Under the pieces are notes generated by a model. It was not told where the DNA came from. It did not search any database and worked only from the letters and a program-made list of their open reading frames with translations. DNA of 64,000 nucleotides from Rubinisphaera italica (lineage in GTDB: Bacteria; Planctomycetota; Planctomycetia; Planctomycetales; Planctomycetaceae), in assembly GCF_007859715.1 (NCBI RefSeq), contig NZ_SJPG01000001.1, positions 4,428,728-4,492,727 of the forward strand, written 5' to 3'. This document shows positions 44,229 through 53,638 of the stretch, in pieces; positions within the stretch are counted from its first letter, which is position 1; the number at the start of each line of letters is the position of its first letter. Position numbers and translations under genes: made by a program.

Positions 44229-45053
44229 ATGATGCATCTGGCTTCCCAAATCGAATCGGCTGCGAACGCCATTTCCAAAGCTTATTCGGACAAACCCAAA
44301 ATCGGTTTGATCCTCGGCACCGGTCTCGGAGGACTTTCCGAACAGATCGATAAGCAAGCCGTTCTGCCTTATGAAGAAATTCCCCACTTTCCCCGTTCAA
44401 CGGTCGAGTCACACAAGGGGCAACTCGTTTGCGGAAAACTGTCTGGTCAGAATATTCTGGCCATGGAAGGTCGTTTCCATTACTACGAAGGCTACTCCCT
44501 GCAAGAAGTGACATTTCCCGTTCGCGTGATGAAACAACTCGGCTGCGAAATTTTGATTGTCACGAATGCTGCCGGCGGAATGAATCCTCAATATTCACTG
44601 GCCGATCTGATGATCATTGAAGATCACATCAACCTGATGCCCGAGAATCCCCTTCGAGGCGTGAACGACGATTCTCTCGGTCCCCGCTTTCCCGACATGT
44701 CCGCTCCTTACGACCGCGAACTGATCGACATAGCCAAGCAAGCGGCCTTGAAATTACAGGTCCCTGCTCAAACGGGCGTTTTCGTTGCCGTGCCGGGGCC
44801 GAATCTGGAAACCCGAGCCGAGTATCGTATGCTGAAAGCTTACGGAGCCGATTGTGTAGGCATGTCCACAGTCCCCGAAGTCATCGTCGCGGCTCATGCC
44901 GGGATGCGTGTCCTCGGCTTTTCTGTCGTTACCGACCTCTGCCTCCCCGATGCCCTCGAACCTGTCGAACTCTCCAAAATCCTCGAAGTCGCCGCCAAAG
45001 GGGGAGCTCGCCTGGCGAAACTGATTCCGAAAATCATTGAGGAGATCGGTTGA
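44229..45053 (+). CDS. Purine-nucleoside phosphorylase (trimeric, inosine/guanosine type)
   Basis: 274 residues. '[11 protein letters not shown]' (phosphate-binding), '[15 protein letters not shown]' (His and Ser in the active site), '[13 protein letters not shown]', '[10 protein letters not shown]' (substrate loop), '[12 protein letters not shown]' (Glu contacting the ribose/base) and '[14 protein letters not shown]' follow the class I PNP order. It cleaves inosine, guanosine and deoxy forms with phosphate. nnrE starts 7 bases after its stop, so the two are one unit. Confidence 0.93.
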   Translation: MMHLASQIESAANAISKAYSDKPKIGLILGTGLGGLSEQIDKQAVLPYEEIPHFPRSTVESHKGQLVCGKLSGQNILAMEGRFHYYEGYSLQEVTFPVRVMKQLGCEILIVTNAAGGMNPQYSLADLMIIEDHINLMPENPLRGVNDDSLGPRFPDMSAPYDRELIDIAKQAALKLQVPAQTGVFVAVPGPNLETRAEYRMLKAYGADCVGMSTVPEVIVAAHAGMRVLGFSVVTDLCLPDALEPVELSKILEVAAKGGARLAKLIPKIIEEIG

Positions 45054-45060
45054 GAGTTGA

Positions 45061-45810
45061 ATGCAGAAGGTTTACGAACAGAGTCAAACTTTCTCACCCG
45101 TTAACGAAATTCAAATACGTATGCCTGATGAACTCGTACTCTCCTCGAAGCAGTCCCGATGGGTCGATCAACTCGCCATCGAGAAATATGGAGTTCCTAG
45201 CCTCGTGCTGATGGAAAACGCCGGGCGTGGGTGTGCGGAGATTTTTCTGGTCGAGTGTATCGAAAACGGGCCGACAGTCATCGTCTGTGGCAAAGGAAAT
45301 AATGCTGGTGACGGGTTTGTCATTGCCCGACATCTGCACATTCATCAGGAAGAGGTGGAGTTGCTGATGCTCTTCCCGCCCGACGAATTATCGGAGGATG
45401 CCCGCACCAATTTTGAAATCGTCGATAAAATTGGCATTTCACATCGTATTGTCGATCCAAACCGAGATGCCGAATCCATTCGAGAGTCATTCGACGGAGC
45501 AGAATGGATCATGGATGCGATGCTCGGTACAGGAATCCACGGGGAAGTTCGTGAACCATTTGCATCCATGATTTCGCTGATCAACGCCGCCCAGAGCAAC
45601 AAGCTGGCTATCGATCTTCCCTCGGGACTTGATGCCGACTCCGGCGAAATTCTTGGCTGCTGCGTGAATGCGACTGCGACTGTAACTTTCGCAGCCAATA
45701 AAAATGGCCTGCGGAAGAACAAGGGTCCTCAGCAGACCGGTGACATACACGTGGTCGGAATCGGCATCCCCGATTTCGTAATCCGGGAAGCGATGTCGTG
45801 TTCTTTGTAA
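45061..45810 (+). CDS. nnrE: NAD(P)H-hydrate epimerase (YjeF N-domain)
   Basis: 249 residues with a Rossmann-like YjeF_N domain. 'LVLMENAGRGCAEI', 'VIVCGKGNNAGDGFVIARHL' (the phosphate-binding loop), 'WIMDAMLGTGIHGEV', 'AIDLPSGLDADSG' and 'ATVTFAANKNGL' are the family motifs. The enzyme epimerises damaged NAD(P)HX for the dehydratase. Bacterial homologues are often fused to the NnrD dehydratase; here only the epimerase domain is present. An internal ATG at 45121 is an alternative start. Confidence 0.9.
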   Translation: MQKVYEQSQTFSPVNEIQIRMPDELVLSSKQSRWVDQLAIEKYGVPSLVLMENAGRGCAEIFLVECIENGPTVIVCGKGNNAGDGFVIARHLHIHQEEVELLMLFPPDELSEDARTNFEIVDKIGISHRIVDPNRDAESIRESFDGAEWIMDAMLGTGIHGEVREPFASMISLINAAQSNKLAIDLPSGLDADSGEILGCCVNATATVTFAANKNGLRKNKGPQQTGDIHVVGIGIPDFVIREAMSCSL

Positions 45811-45971
45811 TGTTGACACGATATACAAATCACGGATTTGGTTAGCCTGGCATGTCACCCTGCGGTTCAATTTCAAAATCAGTTCGATGATGAGTGTTGC
45901 AAGTTGACGAACCGTTTTTGACCGATCTCTCCGGTTTTCAAATGGTACTCGTTATCTTTCTTTTTATTCTG

Positions 45972-46586
45972 CTATGCAGGCGCAAGAGATTCCAGATATT
46001 GAACGACGGCTCCAGTAAAAACCGAAATGCGGTCGAGTAATTTTACCCCTGAGACCGGCGAGTTGATCAAAACTCTGGCGATCTGTATGCAGTTTGCGGA
46101 TGGGTCGATTGACTCTGCGATCAAGGCCGAATTTGGGGAATCAAACCAGCATGTTAAAGTGAGATCCACTCTTGAATAATCAAGAGAAAAAGAATCCCTT
46201 GCAGGCAATCGGGATTTTCCCTGGAATTTAAATCCTGCGATTTCAATCGCAGAATTAATTTCGGAATGTACGTGCTTGATCAGGCTGTTCCCATTCCGAA
46301 TAACGACAGGGCTTGACTTGACGTAGTTTGGATCGGAGCGATTCTTTCTGCAGGACCTGCACCGAATAGCAGTGGCGTATAACGATCCCTTGGCCACCTC
46401 GTAATACCACTTCTGCTGCAGAGCCGTCCAGACTTCCTGCTGGCCGCAGTCGATGCAAACAAATGGTTTGTCGATGTAATAAGTCGGGGCAGGATCGTAG
46501 GAATTATTGGGAACCTGCTGCGAGCGTTTGGCCAGGACAGCTCCTTTAGGAATCCCGGTGGTTTGCTGTTGTCGTTTTTTACTCAA
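45972..46586 (-). CDS. Zinc-ribbon domain-containing hypothetical protein
   Basis: 204 residues. Residues about 40-85 contain 'KPFVCIDCGQQEVW' and 'IRCRSCRKNRSD', a CxxC...CxxC zinc ribbon (probable zinc-ribbon domain family). The rest is unrecognised. No signal peptide. The N-terminus is basic and Gln-rich. It is oriented away from manC and faces nnrE across a 160-bp gap. Confidence 0.65.
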   Translation of the reverse strand: MSKKRQQQTTGIPKGAVLAKRSQQVPNNSYDPAPTYYIDKPFVCIDCGQQEVWTALQQKWYYEVAKGSLYATAIRCRSCRKNRSDPNYVKSSPVVIRNGNSLIKHVHSEINSAIEIAGFKFQGKSRLPARDSFSLDYSRVDLTLTCWFDSPNSALIAESIDPSANCIQIARVLINSPVSGVKLLDRISVFTGAVVQYLESLAPA

Positions 46587-46854
46587 GAGGTTCAGTCCGA
46601 TTGAATTTGACTATGCACTTGTGACTATTTTCAATGTAAACAATCCGCATCCATCATAATGTAAAAGACGATCTATACCGTTAAAGACTCCGAGTTCATA
46701 GTATGGATTCACTTTTCGTTTTTGTCACTCTAATTTATGCGATTGAGTTTTATGAAGAACGTCTGCTTTCCCCTCGATGACGCTTCGGGTTATGATTTCA
46801 ATATGTTACAGAATGGACTTGCACGTAGCGAACAGAAACAGATGGGATGGATAG

Positions 46855-47934
46855 ATGTTGCATGCGGTGATTATGGCGGGAGGGAGTGGGACGCGGTTTT
46901 GGCCTTTGAGTCGGAAGACGTTGCCTAAGCAATTGTTGAATCTCACGAGTGATCGGTCGATGATTCAGATGACAGTCGATCGTTGCGAGGGGCTTGTCGA
47001 GTTGGAGTCCACCTGGGTGGTGACGAATCAGGCTCAAGCCGCAGCGACAGCTGGACAGCTCCCGGAAATTCCTGCTGAGAACATTCTGATCGAGCCCGTC
47101 GCCCGCAACACGGCTCCCTGTATCGGACTGGCTGCCATGCATCTGCTGGCGAAAGATCCCGAGGCGGTCATGTTATTGATGCCGGCTGATCATGTGATCG
47201 AGCCGCAAGAGGAGTTTCATCGATCGGTTCGCGTTGCGGAATCAATCATTGCAAACGATGAAGAACGACTCGCGTTATTCGGTGTTGTTCCCGAGTTTCC
47301 TTCAACCGGCTTTGGTTACATTGAACGCGGCGCCCGTCTCGATGAGGAGTCGGCTGCGAATGTTTATGAGGTTTCCAGTTTTCGCGAGAAGCCCGATTAC
47401 GAAACCGCTCAGAGTTATATGCAGCAGGGGACCTTCTTCTGGAACTGCGGCATCTTTGTCTGGAAGGCGCAAACAATTCTCGACTTGCTGGCTATTCATC
47501 AGCCTCGAATAGCCGAGCCTCTCGATGAAATCCGAGTCAGTCTCGGCTCCGAACATTACAAATCGACCCTGGCAAAATGGTTTCCAGATTGTTCTTCGAT
47601 TTCCATCGACTATGCGGTGTTGGAAAAGTCGGAAAACATCGCGGTCGTGGAAGCTTCGTTCAACTGGGACGACGTCGGCAGCTGGCAGGCGATGCACCGC
47701 CTGATTGGCACCGATGACAACGGCAACACCATCCTTGGTGCCCATGTCGGTTTCGATACCAAAGACTGCATCATCCGCTCAAACGAAACGCATCTGGTCA
47801 CAACCATCGGCCTCAAAAACTGCATCATCGTCCATACACCAGATGCGACCTTTGTCGCGGATAAATCGGACGAGAATGCAATTAAGGAATTGATAGAGAT
47901 GATGAAGGAGCAGGGGCTGGAAAGGTATTTGTAG
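46855..47934 (+). CDS. manC: Mannose-1-phosphate guanylyltransferase
   Basis: 359 residues. It makes GDP-mannose from GTP and mannose-1-phosphate for polysaccharide synthesis. 'VIMAGGSGTRFWPLSRKTLP' is the nucleotide-binding signature, with 'KQLL' following. 'LLMPADHVIEP', 'GVVPEFPSTGFGYIERG', 'FREKPDYETA', 'FFWNCGIFVWKAQTIL' and 'NWDDVGSWQAM' are further family segments. The protein lacks the phosphomannose isomerase domain found in longer relatives. It is convergent with the Gfo/Idh/MocA gene. Confidence 0.94.
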   Translation: MLHAVIMAGGSGTRFWPLSRKTLPKQLLNLTSDRSMIQMTVDRCEGLVELESTWVVTNQAQAAATAGQLPEIPAENILIEPVARNTAPCIGLAAMHLLAKDPEAVMLLMPADHVIEPQEEFHRSVRVAESIIANDEERLALFGVVPEFPSTGFGYIERGARLDEESAANVYEVSSFREKPDYETAQSYMQQGTFFWNCGIFVWKAQTILDLLAIHQPRIAEPLDEIRVSLGSEHYKSTLAKWFPDCSSISIDYAVLEKSENIAVVEASFNWDDVGSWQAMHRLIGTDDNGNTILGAHVGFDTKDCIIRSNETHLVTTIGLKNCIIVHTPDATFVADKSDENAIKELIEMMKEQGLERYL

Positions 47935-47986
47935 GCGAGATCAATTCGCGGGTGGCCCCGAAAGATTCTTCATGTTAACTCAGCGA

Positions 47987-49282
47987 TCAAATCTCCCAGC
48001 CTTTGCGAAACGGCTCACGAATCAATTTTTGGGCCTGGTCGTTGCCAATGGTCTTCAGTGATTTCGCATCCCAGGCAAACCCACCGCTGCGATAGGCGAC
48101 GTTGCCAAGCATGACGGTCTCGCTGAGCGGGCCGCTGTAGTCAAAGTTACAACTGGCCGGTTCTCCGCCACGAATCGCGTTGAACCATTCGTGATAAAAT
48201 CCAGGCGAGTCGGGAATCGTTTTTTCAGGCTTTTCGTAGTTCTCGAACTGATCTGCCGGGAAGAGTTTGCGTTCATCAAAACCGCAGGCCAAAACTCCCT
48301 TCGTCCCAACGAAAATAGTATTAAGGCCTTTCACATCGTACTTTTTCTTCTCGGCAAACTCCGGCTTTCCCTGGCTCCAGTGCAAGGTGAGAGCAGGTCG
48401 TTTCTCATTGGCTGGGAACTGAAACTTTGTCGTCATACTTTTGGGAGTTCGTTCCGAATCAACCTCAGGCCCAGAGGCTTCGACTTGTGTCGGATATTTG
48501 AGATCCAGGGCCCAAAAGGGAATATCGAGAATGTGACAACCAAAATTGCCAGTTTCACCCGTTCCGTAATCCCACCAGAACCGCCATTTGTAGGGGCATA
48601 GTTGATCGGTGTATCCACGCTCGGTTGTGGTTGGTCCGAGCCAGAGATTCCAATCGAGCGTGTCCGGCGCTTGCTTCGTGCTGGTAATAGGGTCTGGCAT
48701 GCCTCGGCTGCTGTCGATCCAACTGTAAACTTCGAGTACAACACCAATCGCACCAGCCTGAATTTCTTCGACAACTCGACGCATATTGAGCTTTGCATGA
48801 CGCTGAGCACCCAATTGAGTGGCCAGATTTCTCTCGCGAGCGGTCTCGGTAATTGTGCGGGTTTCCCACACATTATGTGCCAAAGGCTTTTCGCAGTACA
48901 GGTGCTTATCGCGAAGTAAGGCCCACATCGAAGGATGAAAGTGGGTGTGATCGGGAGTGCTGACGACAACGGCATCGATCTCATTCTCGATTTCGTCGAA
49001 CATCTTGCGGAAATCGGTGAATCGCCTGACACTTGGAAATTTCTCGTACGCCTGGCTTGCTCGATTCTCATCGACATCGCAGAAAGCCACGAGGTTTTCG
49101 CTCGAACATCCATTCACGTTCGCGAAACCTCGACCACCGACACCGATGCAGGCTATGTTAATCTTCTCATTCGCACTGAGAGCAAAATTCGATTTCGTTT
49201 GAGTTCCGAGATACAGACCAGCGGTCAGTGCTGCAGTGGCTTTGATCGCATCGCGTCGATTCAGTTTCGAATTCATATTCAT
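47987..49282 (-). CDS. Tat-exported Gfo/Idh/MocA-family oxidoreductase
   Basis: 431 residues. The Tat signal is 'LNRRDAIKATAALTAG'. The NAD(P) fold begins 'NIACIGVGGRGFANVNG'. 'VVVSTPDHTHFHPSMWALLR' and 'YCEKPLAHNVWETRTI' carry the conserved EKP Lys, and 'GETGNFGCHILDIPFWAL' includes the catalytic His region. The substrate is probably a sugar or cyclitol. It is followed by the DUF6807 gene upstream on the same strand, about 50 bp away. Confidence 0.92.
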   Translation of the reverse strand: MNMNSKLNRRDAIKATAALTAGLYLGTQTKSNFALSANEKINIACIGVGGRGFANVNGCSSENLVAFCDVDENRASQAYEKFPSVRRFTDFRKMFDEIENEIDAVVVSTPDHTHFHPSMWALLRDKHLYCEKPLAHNVWETRTITETARERNLATQLGAQRHAKLNMRRVVEEIQAGAIGVVLEVYSWIDSSRGMPDPITSTKQAPDTLDWNLWLGPTTTERGYTDQLCPYKWRFWWDYGTGETGNFGCHILDIPFWALDLKYPTQVEASGPEVDSERTPKSMTTKFQFPANEKRPALTLHWSQGKPEFAEKKKYDVKGLNTIFVGTKGVLACGFDERKLFPADQFENYEKPEKTIPDSPGFYHEWFNAIRGGEPASCNFDYSGPLSETVMLGNVAYRSGGFAWDAKSLKTIGNDQAQKLIREPFRKGWEI

Positions 49283-49332
49283 TCATCCCTGCGAAGTTAA
49301 CGTTGAAATTTCAAGTTGTGGCGTGTTTCAGA

Positions 49333-50307
49333 TTATTGAATGGTTACACTCGGAACGGGCGCGTCGCTCCCGGTGTAGGTATTGTATTGTTGCTGGATAA
49401 ATTCCGGTGTGGGCATCTCCCCTTCCGTGATTACGAAGCGAACCTGAGTGGTGTCCGATGCCCCCTCTGGGATGTCGGTCTTAAACCAGGCTCCGAAACG
49501 CCCGTAGTCTCGATAGGCTGAGAAGATCGCCCCTTTCGTATTCTCCGGATGGTTGAGGTAGATCACATTGTATTGCTTGCCTTCGACGACAAAGGACTCT
49601 GCAACCCAGGGATAATCCCGATCTTTTTTAGGATCTGCATTCTCTTTTGGGAAACAGTATCTGGTCTTTGATTTTTCGACCTCATTGGCAGGCCGAAACT
49701 GTAAACCGGCATGTTCGGGATCGCCATCGAGCGTGAGCTTGCCCTGTCTTGCTTTGACAATCGATGTCACATCAATCATTGCAAAACCACCTTGGGGAGG
49801 CGTCTTGAAGCTCATCGTGCGATCTTCTTCGAAGAGAGCCTTGCCATCATCTGTACGATACAAAATGACGGAAGTGAAAGCCGCTTCTTCGGCATTGGAT
49901 TGATTGCCCGTGAAACGAACATGTTTCTGCACTACTTTTTTCATGTGCCAGGTATCGTATTGCTCATTGTTCAATTTGAGTTTCGCCCAGCCGCGAAAGA
50001 TCCCTCGATGATGCGTAAACTGACCGCCTGCTCCTTTGGTAATCGGAGCCTCTCCTGTAGGATTCATGACATGCAAAAATGGCTTGTAAGTTTCATGGCG
50101 TTTCTCATCGCTGGAGAGATCGAGATCATACATGTATCTCCCGACCGGCTTGCCATTGTAAGTGACATCCAGGTGGTCACCTTCAATGTCCTGCAACTGA
50201 AAACCGGTGCTCAGACTTTTGTCATCTGCGGAGACTTCTGAGACAGTTCCCGAATAAACAATGCTCATCAGCATCAGGAATTGAAGAAAATGTTTTGTAT
50301 TGGTCAT
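49333..50307 (-). CDS. DUF6807 (PmoA-like) exported protein
   Basis: 324 residues; signal 'FLQFLMLMSIVYSGTVSEVSA'. 'RYMYDLDLSSDEKRHETYKP', 'GGQFTHHRGIFRGWAKL', 'DGDPEHAGLQFRPANEV' and 'NVIYLNHPENTKGAIFSAYRD' match the planctomycete DUF6807 family, with conserved His residues in HHRG and EHAG. These proteins are common beside Gfo/Idh/MocA genes in glycan clusters, as here. Function unknown. Confidence 0.85.
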   Translation of the reverse strand: MTNTKHFLQFLMLMSIVYSGTVSEVSADDKSLSTGFQLQDIEGDHLDVTYNGKPVGRYMYDLDLSSDEKRHETYKPFLHVMNPTGEAPITKGAGGQFTHHRGIFRGWAKLKLNNEQYDTWHMKKVVQKHVRFTGNQSNAEEAAFTSVILYRTDDGKALFEEDRTMSFKTPPQGGFAMIDVTSIVKARQGKLTLDGDPEHAGLQFRPANEVEKSKTRYCFPKENADPKKDRDYPWVAESFVVEGKQYNVIYLNHPENTKGAIFSAYRDYGRFGAWFKTDIPEGASDTTQVRFVITEGEMPTPEFIQQQYNTYTGSDAPVPSVTIQ

Positions 50308-50684
50308 TTTTCTCTATTTCTTTAATTAGATTTCAATTGGAGGATATCGACTTCAAACTGCAGTTTGAAAATCTGATTTCAATTTGTCAGTCAACTCATT
50401 TAGTTTGACATGAAATATCTGGAAAGGCAAATGCGTAATAAATTCCGCTCGCATTGGGGATGGAGCTCAAGACAAGTCATGTCTGGATTGACAGGGGGTC
50501 TTTTCATAGGCAGACCGATCTCTACGAACTTTCGTTGTGGTCGGCAATTTCTCATAAGACAATCGATATCTTGATAGAACGGCTTGGTTAGCATCGTAAA
50601 ACAAGTCTCTGAATTGATATCATGTGGAGGAGTCACTGCATGATTCGCAACGCATTTTCAGTGAGTTTACAGAGGGAAACACGA
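50308..50684. other. Intergenic stretch between divergent genes
   Basis: 377 bp between the DUF6807 and M19-like genes. The stretch is AT-rich near 50310-50400; no gene, repeat or clear operator was recognised. The M19-like ATG at 50685 has AGAGGG 9 bases upstream. Confidence 0.4.
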
Positions 50685-52028
50685 ATGAAACGACGCACAC
50701 TGATCCGATCGGCAATTGGTTTAACAGCAGGACTAATCGTAAATCGAACTTATGCCGGGATGCTGGAGTCGAAGATAAGCCAGGGCTCCAATCCCGAGGA
50801 TCTTCTGTCTGAGAAACTGACACCGACGATGCAGCATGCCCGGGAGGTGGCTTTGTCGATTCTGAAGCCGACCAGTAAAGAACTTGAACGGGGATTGCGA
50901 TTGCATGCTGAGTCGATTGTGTTCGACTCCTATGGATTCTCGCCTCGGGCAGCGATTGATGGGGACGCGATTGCACAGGCAATTGAAGCGGGAGCATCTG
51001 ATGAGGAGTTGAAGGATCTTCGTGAAGAAATGACGATGACTCGGTATATTTCCGATCTTTCTGAAAGAAGGGAATATCTCGATGCCTGGCGGGCCTCGGG
51101 AGTGACCTGCGTTTTTCAAAATGCAGGGGAAGAAGGACAGGATCCACTCCGGTTGATCAAACGGCTGGCCCGCTTTACTTATGTGACCGATATGCTGAAA
51201 TCTGTCGTCAGCAAAGCATCGAGCCCCGAGGAAATCCGAGAGGCGAAACGTGCAGGCAGGCACTGCCTGTATTTAACTGGAAATGGTGTTCCTCTCACAC
51301 AGCAATGGAATTCCGTTCCTGATGAATTACGATACTTGCGGATCTTTTTTCAATTGGGCATTCGCATGATGCATTTGACGTATCAGCGACGCAATATGAT
51401 TGGTGACGGCTGCGGGGAGACATCCAATGCAGGCCTGAGTGATTTTGGTCGCAGTGTGATTGCGGAGATGAATCGGGTTGGCGTGATTCCGGATTGTGCA
51501 CACTCGGGCTGGCGAACAAGCCTGGAAGCCGCCCGACATTCCAGTAAACCCGTCGTTGCCAGTCATACGGTCTGTGCCGCGTTGGATTCTCAACCCCATG
51601 CCCGCAGCAAGCCTGATGACGTGATTCGTGCGATCGTTGATTCCGGTGGACTCATTGGCATTTGCTGTATCCCCCGTTTCCTGAAAGGAAGTGGCGACAT
51701 TGCAATGCTACTCAATCATGTGGACCATGTGACTAAGAATTTTGGAGTCGAGCATGTTGCTATTGGCACCGATGTCGAACACAACTCACAATATGCTTCT
51801 GTGGAAAACAAAAAGGTTCCACGACAACCCCGTCAACGGGATGAATTTCGATCTCTCTGGCCAAATGATAACTTTAAGACGACATCAGAAATGACACAAA
51901 GCCTGGCTTGGACCAACTGGCCATTGTTTACTGTTGGGCTGGTCCAGCGAGGGTATCGTGACGAAGAGATTCGTAAGATTATCGGAGAAAATGTGATGCG
52001 TGTCTCTGAGGAATCATTGAACCTGTAA
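50685..52028 (+). CDS. Membrane dipeptidase-like (M19) protein with altered metal site
   Basis: 447 residues from the ATG at 50685. A Tat-type signal ('MKRRTLIRSAIGLTAG') precedes an M19 fold. The canonical HxD zinc pair is replaced by 'FDSYGF', the bridging Glu segment reads 'LTGNGVPL', and the first His of strand 5 is Tyr ('HLTYQRRN'). 'VIPDCAHSGW' and 'PVVASHTVCAALDSQPHARS' keep the later His residues. The enzyme may use another metal set, or may no longer be a peptidase. Similar sequences occur in other planctomycetes as far as I recall. The 103-bp element begins 17 bp after its stop. Confidence 0.8.
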   Translation: MKRRTLIRSAIGLTAGLIVNRTYAGMLESKISQGSNPEDLLSEKLTPTMQHAREVALSILKPTSKELERGLRLHAESIVFDSYGFSPRAAIDGDAIAQAIEAGASDEELKDLREEMTMTRYISDLSERREYLDAWRASGVTCVFQNAGEEGQDPLRLIKRLARFTYVTDMLKSVVSKASSPEEIREAKRAGRHCLYLTGNGVPLTQQWNSVPDELRYLRIFFQLGIRMMHLTYQRRNMIGDGCGETSNAGLSDFGRSVIAEMNRVGVIPDCAHSGWRTSLEAARHSSKPVVASHTVCAALDSQPHARSKPDDVIRAIVDSGGLIGICCIPRFLKGSGDIAMLLNHVDHVTKNFGVEHVAIGTDVEHNSQYASVENKKVPRQPRQRDEFRSLWPNDNFKTTSEMTQSLAWTNWPLFTVGLVQRGYRDEEIRKIIGENVMRVSEESLNL

Positions 52029-52044
52029 GGGATGCAAGAGCGAT

Positions 52045-52147
52045 AGACCATATTCAAATGGTTTCTGCAGTCGCTTGGACACGTATTGTCCTAAAACCGC
52101 TATGCCTGCCCCTGTCGAACACTGCAGGTAATTTTTGAATATGCTCT
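52045..52147. mobile_element. 103-bp repeated element, copy 1 (MITE-like)
   Basis: Starts AGACCATATTCAAA and ends TTTGAATATGCTCT, which are imperfect inverted repeats of each other. A copy with the same length and most of the same sequence is at 56664-56766. The interior contains CTGCAG near both ends and a GGACAC...GTCC hairpin. There is no ORF. It lies between the M19-like and DUF1501 genes. Confidence 0.75.
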
Positions 52148-52197
52148 TGAACTGACAGATGCACACGTAATGTCGCAATCCTTTGAGAATCGCTCAG

Positions 52198-53592
52198 TCA
52201 GGCAATGATGTCGTGAACGACGTGACCAGCGACATCGGTTAAACGGAAATCGCGTCCGGCATGGCGGTAGGTGAGATCCTCGTGATTGAGACCAAGCAGA
52301 TGCAGCATTGTCGCGTGGACATCGTGAATGTGGACTTTATCTCGGATCGCATAAAATCCGTAGTCGTCGGTGGCTCCGTATTGAATACCGGCTCGGACTC
52401 CGCCACCAGCCATCCACATTGTGAACCCTTCAGGATTATGATCGCGTCCATCATGACCTGTTCCCTGGCAGGTGGGCGTTCGACCGAATTCGCCGCCCCA
52501 CAAGACGAGCGTATCCTGCAGCAGGCCTCGCTGTTTCAAATCGCGTAGCAAGCCTGCAATCGGTTTGTCGACTTCAGCAGCATTTTTTTCGTGATCTTTG
52601 CGGAGATTTCCGTGTTGATCCCACTGTCGATCTGTGTTGCTGTGCGTCACCTGCACGAAGCGAACGCCGCGTTCTGCAAAGCGTCGGGCCATCAGGCATT
52701 GACGACCAAAATCGGCGGTGCCCGGTTCATTGGTGCCATAAAGTTCATGAGTCGATTGGGATTCTGTTGCCAGGTCGAGTGCTTCAGGCATTTGTGATTG
52801 CATGCGGAAGGCGAGTTCAAACGATTGAATTCTCGCCTCAAGTTCCGGATTTGGTCCCGTTGTGACTTGAAAGTTTCGATTCAAGGCTTGTGTCAGATTC
52901 AGTTGCTGGCGTTGCTGAACGGGACTGAGATGTTCGTTGTTGATAAATTTGACTCGGGCCTGTTCTGAAGTCTGACTGGCATTCCCCAAAGGAGTGCCAG
53001 AATGGGCTGCTGGTAAGAATGCAGAACTCCAGTTTTTTGTGCCTCCATGAGCGAGTGTCGGACAAATGGTAATGAAGCCGGGAAGATTGTTGTTCTCACT
53101 TCCCAAGCCATAGGTAACCCAGGACCCCATGCTGGGACGAACGAACGTATCGCTTCCGGTATGCAGTTTCAGACTGGCTCCCCCATGTGCCGGGTTGGTA
53201 CCGTGGCAGGAATTGAGAATGCACAAATCATCGACACATTGAGCAACGTGCGGAAATAGTTCGCTGACTGCGATGCCACTTTCCCCGTATCGCTGAAATT
53301 TCCAGGGAGACGCGAGGAGTTCTCCCGTGGGCGCGAACTGCACGCGGGGCTTCTCAAAAGGAAAGTCCTTGTGGTCACTCTTTTGCAGCAGGGGTTTGTA
53401 GTCGAATGTATCTACCTGAGATGGTCCCCCTTTCATGAACAGAAAGATAACTCGCTTGGCCTTCGGAGCAAATTGCGGTAAACGAGTGCTTTGATCTGCC
53501 TGAGCTTCTTCTGCCAGCAACGAGTGCAGAGCGAGTGCACCAAACCCGGCACTGGAACTCTGGAGCATTTCTCGACGAGATAACTTGAACAT
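52198..53592 (-). CDS. DUF1501 domain-containing protein (Tat-exported)
   Basis: 464 residues from the ATG at 53592, with GGAG 5 bases upstream. The Tat signal is 'LSRREMLQSSSAGFGALALH'. 'VIFLFMKGGPSQVDTFDYKP', 'LNSCHGTNPAHGGASLKLHTG', 'VLWGGEFGRTPTCQGTGHDG' and 'HDVHATMLHLLGLNHEDLTY' are the DUF1501 signatures, an alkaline-phosphatase/sulfatase-like fold with no proven reaction. It is paired with the PSD1 gene upstream (46 bp), the usual planctomycete arrangement. Confidence 0.93.
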   Translation of the reverse strand: MFKLSRREMLQSSSAGFGALALHSLLAEEAQADQSTRLPQFAPKAKRVIFLFMKGGPSQVDTFDYKPLLQKSDHKDFPFEKPRVQFAPTGELLASPWKFQRYGESGIAVSELFPHVAQCVDDLCILNSCHGTNPAHGGASLKLHTGSDTFVRPSMGSWVTYGLGSENNNLPGFITICPTLAHGGTKNWSSAFLPAAHSGTPLGNASQTSEQARVKFINNEHLSPVQQRQQLNLTQALNRNFQVTTGPNPELEARIQSFELAFRMQSQMPEALDLATESQSTHELYGTNEPGTADFGRQCLMARRFAERGVRFVQVTHSNTDRQWDQHGNLRKDHEKNAAEVDKPIAGLLRDLKQRGLLQDTLVLWGGEFGRTPTCQGTGHDGRDHNPEGFTMWMAGGGVRAGIQYGATDDYGFYAIRDKVHIHDVHATMLHLLGLNHEDLTYRHAGRDFRLTDVAGHVVHDIIA

Positions 53593-53638
53593 GTCTCCGG
53601 CTTTCAATTCTGATTCTCAACATCCTGGACATTCAACT

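Noticed and set aside
43753..44514. Minus-strand frame of 253 codons, very rich in Ile, Val and Phe
   Set aside because: It is the antisense of the poly-Asp/Glu gene and the start of the phosphorylase gene; GAT/GAC/GAA codons read backwards give Ile, Val and Phe. No ribosome site or family signal.
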